Shown piece after piece: positions 60,255-64,000 of a stretch of DNA of 64,000 nucleotides. The notes beneath the pieces are model-generated. The model saw only the letters and a list, made by a program, of their open reading frames with translations. It was not told where the DNA came from and made no database searches. Origin of the DNA: Malaya genurostris (Eukaryota > Arthropoda > Insecta > Diptera > Culicidae); contig NC_080570.1 in NCBI RefSeq assembly GCF_030247185.1, positions 126,410,650 through 126,474,649 on the forward strand, read 5' to 3'. The position numbers and the translations under genes were made by a program. Position 1 is the first letter of the stretch; each line of letters starts with the position of its first letter.

Positions 60255-60266
60255 GAATTGAAACAT
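57498..60266 (-). CDS. Reverse transcriptase plus RNase H polyprotein, N-terminally truncated
   Basis: 922 residues read through without a stop. The ATG and the first five residues (MFQFE) come from the target duplication and flank, so the start is fortuitous. Residues 1-110 are the linker that normally follows the endonuclease. RT covers about 130-430: RPIAMLS, the first Asp in FLDIKGAFDSV (D265), GLPQGSCLSPLLYN, and LADD (D354, D355). RNase H covers about 638-765: YTDGS (D644), AELAA (E677), SDSLSS (D701), then WVPSH and GNERAD (D757). A C-terminal Cys-His motif lies at 855-871 (CVCGEGYHDIEHVVWTC). All catalytic residues are present, but without ORF1, endonuclease and promoter the copy cannot move by itself. 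The open frame suggests insertion was recent. Confidence 0.92.
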   Translation of the reverse strand: MFQFELKTKKASAFISFRRNGTPDNYRKYAALEFQMKSLIKAKKRGYWRRFVDGLTRETAMSTLWNTARRMRNRNHANESEEYSNRWIFDFAKKVCPDSVPEQKISRVATLNTNETPFSMVEFSLALLSCNNRAPGLDRIKFNLLKNLPDSAKRRLLNLFNKFLEGNIVPHEWREVRVITIQKPGKPASDHNSYRPIAMLSCIRKLLEKMILFRLDNWVETNGLLSGTQFGFRRGKGTNDCLALLSTEIQMAFARKEQMASVFLDIKGAFDSVSINVLSEKLHQHGLSPVLNNFLYNLLSEKHMHFEHGDLTTKRFSYMGLPQGSCLSPLLYNFYVNNIDECINTSCTLRQLADDSVVSIIGPKAADLQGPLQDTLDNLSTWAFQMGIEFSTEKTELVVFSRKREPAQLQLQLGGETIAQVFTFKYLGVWFDSKGTWGCHIRYLKRKCLQRINFLRTITGTWWGSHPGDLIRLYKTTILSVMEYGCFCFRSATNIHFIKLERIQYRCLRIALGCMQSTHTMSLEVLAGVLPLKNRFWDLSYRLLIRCDILNPMVIENFEKLVELNSQTRFMSLYFDYMAQNINPSSFVPNRVHFVDTSNSTVFFDTSMKEEIRGIPDPVRPQEIPKIFNNKFKEVDCNKMFYTDGSYLDGSTGFGIFNVNFTASYKLSDPASVYVAELAAIQYTLEIIDTLPADHYFIVSDSLSSIEALRSVKPGKHSPYFLGKIREQLSALSAKSYQITLVWVPSHCSIRGNERADSLAKVGALEGDIYERPICFNEFFSCCRQKTLASWQNTWNSGTLGRWLHSIIPQVSTKAWFRGLDVSRDFIRVMSRLMSNHYMFSAHLRRVGLAESGVCVCGEGYHDIEHVVWTCVEYCDARSQLIGSLRARGIPPFVPVRDVLATRNLPYMTLIYNFLKTINAQI

Positions 60267-60267
60267 C
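60255..60267 (+). repeat. Target site duplication, right copy
   Basis: GAATTGAAACATC. It supplies the ATG of the truncated ORF on the minus strand. Confidence 0.92.
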
Positions 60268-60295
60268 TATCGAAGTATCAAAGTCTGGTTACTTA

Positions 60296-60600
60296 CTACT
60301 TTTTCCACCTCTCAGGTAATTTTCGAAACTCTTTTCTTGAGAGGTGATCCAAGTTTGAGAACCAATTTTCGATTTCTGCGAAAGAAGTAAATCGATCATC
60401 TGCCAGATCGTGCTGCATCCATCGTAACAACCAGTAATCAGAAAGAGCAATGTCAGGAGGTGTACGGCAGGTGCGACAAAATGTCTCACTTCAGTGTTTC
60501 CAAACATTTATATACAACTTTCGCGACATGAGGCCGAGCGTTGTCATGCAGGGGAATAACTTTTTCATGTCTTTGCTGGTATTCCTTGTATGTGTTAAAA
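60296..60600 (-). pseudogene. mariner transposase, C-terminal fragment
   Basis: The minus strand reads YKEYQQRHEKVIPL, HDNARPHVAK (second catalytic Asp), an in-frame TGA after CLETLK, and SHLPYT. After a one-base insertion it continues PDIALSDYWLL with the third Asp, WMQHDLADDRFTSFAEIENW, and ends LPERWKK with a stop at 60296. Correcting the shift gives 34 residues between the two Asp, the DD34D spacing of mariners. The N-terminal half is missing upstream of 60600. It differs from the 1-443 relic in which part survives, so the two need not be one insertion. Confidence 0.92.
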
Positions 60601-61732
60601 TGTTCAATAATTTATGAATTTAGAATTTCGATCATATGAAAGAATAATATGTATAGTTAACGGTATGGGAAATATGAAAACTTCAGATTTCATACATTTG
60701 AAAATTTACAAAGTTACTAATTTTGGAATTAAGAAACCCATAAATTCGAGAATTTCAACGATCTCAGAAGTACCACATTAAACAATTCCGCAAATTTGGA
60801 ATTTTGAAATTAAAAAATCTGAAATTCAAGTAGTCTGAAATTTATTAAAAAAACATAGTTTCTGCAGAATTCACTAAGGTCAGAAACTAAGCATTTAAAC
60901 ACTTGGAAGTTAATGATTTTTTCAATTTTAAAATTTTAGGTTTTGTGAATTCGCGGACAGTAAAAAATCTAGGAAATAATGAGAATTATTGAAAAATATG
61001 ATATCAGAACAAAGGAATTTAGGAATTTTGTAATTTTGGTGAGAACCAGGAATTAAGCAATTAAAGAATTGAAAAATCTAGTGTTCCGTAGAACAAGAAC
61101 GCGGGGCACGTGGGTATTCGGAAATTCTTTAGCAAATCGAACCACCGTTTTAGTGTAGTTCAATTTTAGCTTGAAGCTGTATTTTATTTTTAGTTTAGAT
61201 TAAGATTTAGTAATAATTTTAATTTTACTCACACAAATCGGTATGTCTTTATAATTTTACGCAGTCTCCCGCACCTAGTGTAAACTTCTAGCTCTATGCT
61301 AAGGAAATGTAGGTTAAAATTGAAATTGAATTGTTTCAATTACTTGCAATAATCTTTCTTCGTAGATTTAAGCTATCGATAAGTTTTAACTAGGTTCCAA
61401 GTTTATACAAAATTTAAAAGTTGGTAACTTTTAATATTAGGTTTAAGTTTCAATTACTCACAAAGATAGCTATTTAATACTCGTGCTCGGTTTTAGATTA
61501 AACAATTTCTGACAGTTCTTTTCGACAGGAATGCAAGGTCATTTTTTCAAAAATCTGTGATCAAGCCAAGTGAGCAAAAAAAATATAAGGTCTCACTATC
61601 AACACGCTCTGTACCTTTTTCCTCAACCGCTCTGTACTTTTTGGTGATAAACTGTGCTAGATTTGAAAAATCGGTAATTTTTTCCAGAATCTGTGAAAAT
61701 CTGTGATCAAATTCAGAAATCTGTGAAACACA
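60601..61732. other. AT-rich low-complexity sequence, no gene
   Basis: 60620-61070 has loose GAATTT/TTTGGAATT repetition like that flanking the CTACTTTT satellite. 61080-61730 is AT-rich without features. Confidence 0.5.
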
Positions 61733-62424
61733 CACGCTGCCAAAAAATTACCTAATTTTAAGTACTTTTCACTCAATAGAGGGGTTGTGTGCAGGAAGCC
61801 AATTTTGGGTAAAATGGGTTTTACTTATTTTTGAGTAAAAGCATCAATAGTACTGATTAGGTAGAAACTACGCAAGCGATATAAAAATCAACTTGGGTAA
61901 TTTGATTTCAGTTTTCGTTCGATGGTTTGAAAAATAAAACGCAAACAATAAAGTCAACTATGATTACTTTTTTTTAATATTAATCTTTTTACATATTTCA
62001 ACAATGTAACTATATCATTGAACTACCAAGGCTGTTCTATTCAGCTGCTGGAACTGCACCGTTGAGCGATCGAACGCATCTCAATATCTTCCATCGCCTG
62101 AAATAATATTGCGGTGTAATTATTATTTTAAAAAGCAATTATACAAAGCTACTGACACTGCGATTGATGACAATCATTGAATTATTCTCCCAAAACCGGC
62201 AATTTTACAAAATAATTTCACTCACTTCAAATCTGACCGATAGTTTCTGCAATGCAACACACAAAATTTTTTCACCCAACAGCAACTTATTGAAGTAAAC
62301 CACACTGTTGAGTGAAAACTACTCAACCGATACAGTACTTTTCACCCAACAATTAAATACATGCTTGATTACTTCATGTTAGGTGAATTTAAGTCAACCG
62401 TTGGGTTTTTTTTTGGCAGCGTGC
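61733..62424. mobile_element. Inverted-repeat element with CACGCTGCCAAAAAA ends
   Basis: CACGCTGCCAAAAAA at the left and, inward from the right, CACGCTGCCAAAAAAAAACC, about 690 bp apart. ACTCAA/TTGAGT and CACCCAAC words recur inside on both strands. No transposase; the target duplication is not clear. Confidence 0.7.
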
Positions 62425-63892
62425 AGATTAATCTGTTAACCTGGCATACCTGCTTTTCGCTACACGCTTAATAACTTCCTGCCGCTCGCTTCGTTAATTG
62501 TTTCATCGATAACAGTGCTGCCAGTTTCAACATCTAGATATCTGGAAGTACCTGAATCATTGGAATTAGGGATTAAGGTTTTCAGAAATTTTGGAATCAT
62601 ATATGTTAATCAAGCAGTAAGGAAATTTGAGGATTAAAGTTAAGGAGTTTTTGATTTGGCTTTTGTAGTTCTGGGATTACGCAACTTCTAAAAGAATGGG
62701 GTTCAAATTTCCAGAATTAAATAATTTGAAGCTGACCATGTAGGAATTTGACCGTTTGGAAATGTATCAATCTATCAAATTGATTACTTAGAAATAAGGC
62801 AATTTAAGAAAAAAATTTTTGTTATGAATTATGAACTTAAGAAACCAGTAATTATGTCTTTCACGCAGCCCTCCTGGGTTCAATTTCATATCCCGTACAT
62901 GGAGTCAGAAAGTTTTTCTAACCCAAAGAGACGAATGACCTTAAGGTTAAATCCTGTATAATCAAAACAAAAGTCAACTAATTTGTTTCTATATTGTATT
63001 TTGGAATTTTTTGCTGTTTCCGCCATTTGTGCGGATTTTGCTTCTCTTATACTTTTGCTATGTTTACTATTTATCGTTTTATTACTATTTTTGTGTTAAT
63101 TATAAAATTATTATTATTAAAGTTTTCGTTTTTACATTCAACTGTCGCTATTTTTAAAACACTCAAAATCCAAGTAGTCCAGTGCTGCACCGTTCCTCAC
63201 TGTCACTCCCGGCAATAAGCGTGCAAACAATTGCCGCCGTGCCATACCGGTGGGTGACACAATTGAAAAGTTAGCGCTCGACGGCGGCCATATTTGAAAT
63301 TCAAAACATGCCGCAACCGAGCGGTAATCAGCCACTAAATTGCAAGTATGGCGATAGGACCAGACTCAGACTGCAGCAATTCCCTCCACACTTGGGTAAA
63401 ATAAAAGGCTCAATGGGCTTTGCTTCCGGGTTTTGCAGGGTTCCTTTCTTTCTTTCGTTTCGTTTTTGGAAAGGTTGTTGGTGAAACATGTTATCACGAT
63501 GTGTATGACAGGGGGTGGGGAGCATTCATCTGGGGCCATAATAGGAGATACCTGTTTGGTTAATGTTTTTCGTTTTCTTTTCAATTTAGCAACAGAAAAA
63601 TGTAGTGATTTGAAGAGATAACTTCCACTTTCCGGTGGAATTCGTTTCCATTTCCGTTTGTTTAGAGTTTGCCATTGGGTTTATTTTCTAATTATAATTT
63701 TCGGATTTGAATCAGTTGACGTTTTTAATGGAATATTTTTAAAATGAAATGCCACGATTTTGCAGTTAGAGTTATGAAACAAAAATTACAAAATTGTTTT
63801 CCTTAAATTTCTTCTGTAGTAACGCCTTGTGCCACATCAAACAAATTTATGATTGTTAAAATTGAATCTTGTCGTTCGTAAATTCGTTGCAG
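62425..63892. other. Unique sequence, no gene recognised
   Basis: 62560-62870 is low-complexity AAATTTGG-type sequence. 63130-63660 is more complex and could be host intron or flank. Frames are short. Confidence 0.4.
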
Positions 63893-63989
63893 AGCTCGGA
63901 ACAATAAAATTTCCGGTATCCGGGCTACCCCCCTCCGAAACTACATCCATCACCGGTGGACGGACTCCCGGCCGGCTGAGGTCCGTCCG
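63893..63989 (+). CDS. Candidate host exon at the window edge
   Basis: After TTCGTTGCAG (splice acceptor-like), a GC-rich stretch stays open in one frame: LGTIKFPVSGLPP, then SETTSITGGRTPGRLRSV. It ends at CCG|GTAAGT, a consensus splice donor (GT at 63990-63991). Base composition changes sharply from the AT-rich flank. The polypyrimidine tract before the acceptor is weak and I do not recognise the peptide. If real it is an internal exon of 97 bases whose gene continues beyond the window. It might also be a non-coding first exon. Confidence 0.3.
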
Positions 63990-64000
63990 GTAAGTTTGCC

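Overview
The window looks like heterochromatin-like or intergenic DNA from a culicine mosquito, most likely an Aedes species. It is AT-rich and saturated with transposons. It carries an ITmD37E element (DD37E transposase), a Jockey-clade (Juan-like) retrotransposon, mariner relics, a tRNA-like SINE and many TA- or TTAA-flanked short inverted-repeat elements. It also has the composite repeat families typical of Aedes, with text such as 'ccgacttccggttccgga' and 'caccactaggtgga'. The species call is by recognition of repeat families, not by a host gene. I found no complete host protein-coding gene; the only candidate host exon is at 63893-63989.

Layout. 1-560: mariner transposase N-terminus, broken. 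2457-3327: internally deleted ITmD37E element flanked by TA. 3340-7135: long composite satellite element. 7850-9050: low-repeat sequence. 9262-15345: fold-backs, short inverted-repeat elements, two tRNA-like SINE copies in the first 15 kb (2215 and 14655), and a 1.18-kb element with 26-bp perfect terminal repeats (13027-14204). 15655-22467: a 6.8-kb tandem and higher-order array built from the interior of a dispersed element whose single copy lies at 43079-43995. 22467-26690: decayed composite repeats.

26938-31657: a full-length Jockey-clade element on the minus strand with both ORFs open, a poly(A) tail and a 13-bp target duplication. A related uninterrupted target sequence lies at 35840-35945. 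32235-32863: two TA-flanked elements, one filled with a TATGCGG minisatellite. 34172-36110: a composite repeat split by a 0.98-kb retroposon-like insert with a 9-bp duplication. Related copies of the insert at 44290-45230 and 47235-48140 form a large inverted repeat. 37945-40090: about 50 copies of a 43-bp satellite rich in GCGTTAC. 42214-42440, 49391-50143 and 50768-51579: further elements with clear terminal repeats. 53880-56636: a 2.75-kb CTACTTTT satellite. 57044-60254: a 5'-truncated RT-RNase H retrotransposon next to the C-terminal half of a mariner transposase. 61733-62424: another inverted-repeat element. 62430-64000: mostly unique sequence.

The only proteins likely to be functional are the two Jockey ORFs. 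These would supply an RNA-binding gag-like protein and an endonuclease plus reverse transcriptase, and could act in trans on retroposon-like or SINE sequences. Everything else is non-coding or broken. Boundaries were read by eye and are approximate unless a target duplication or terminal repeat is stated.
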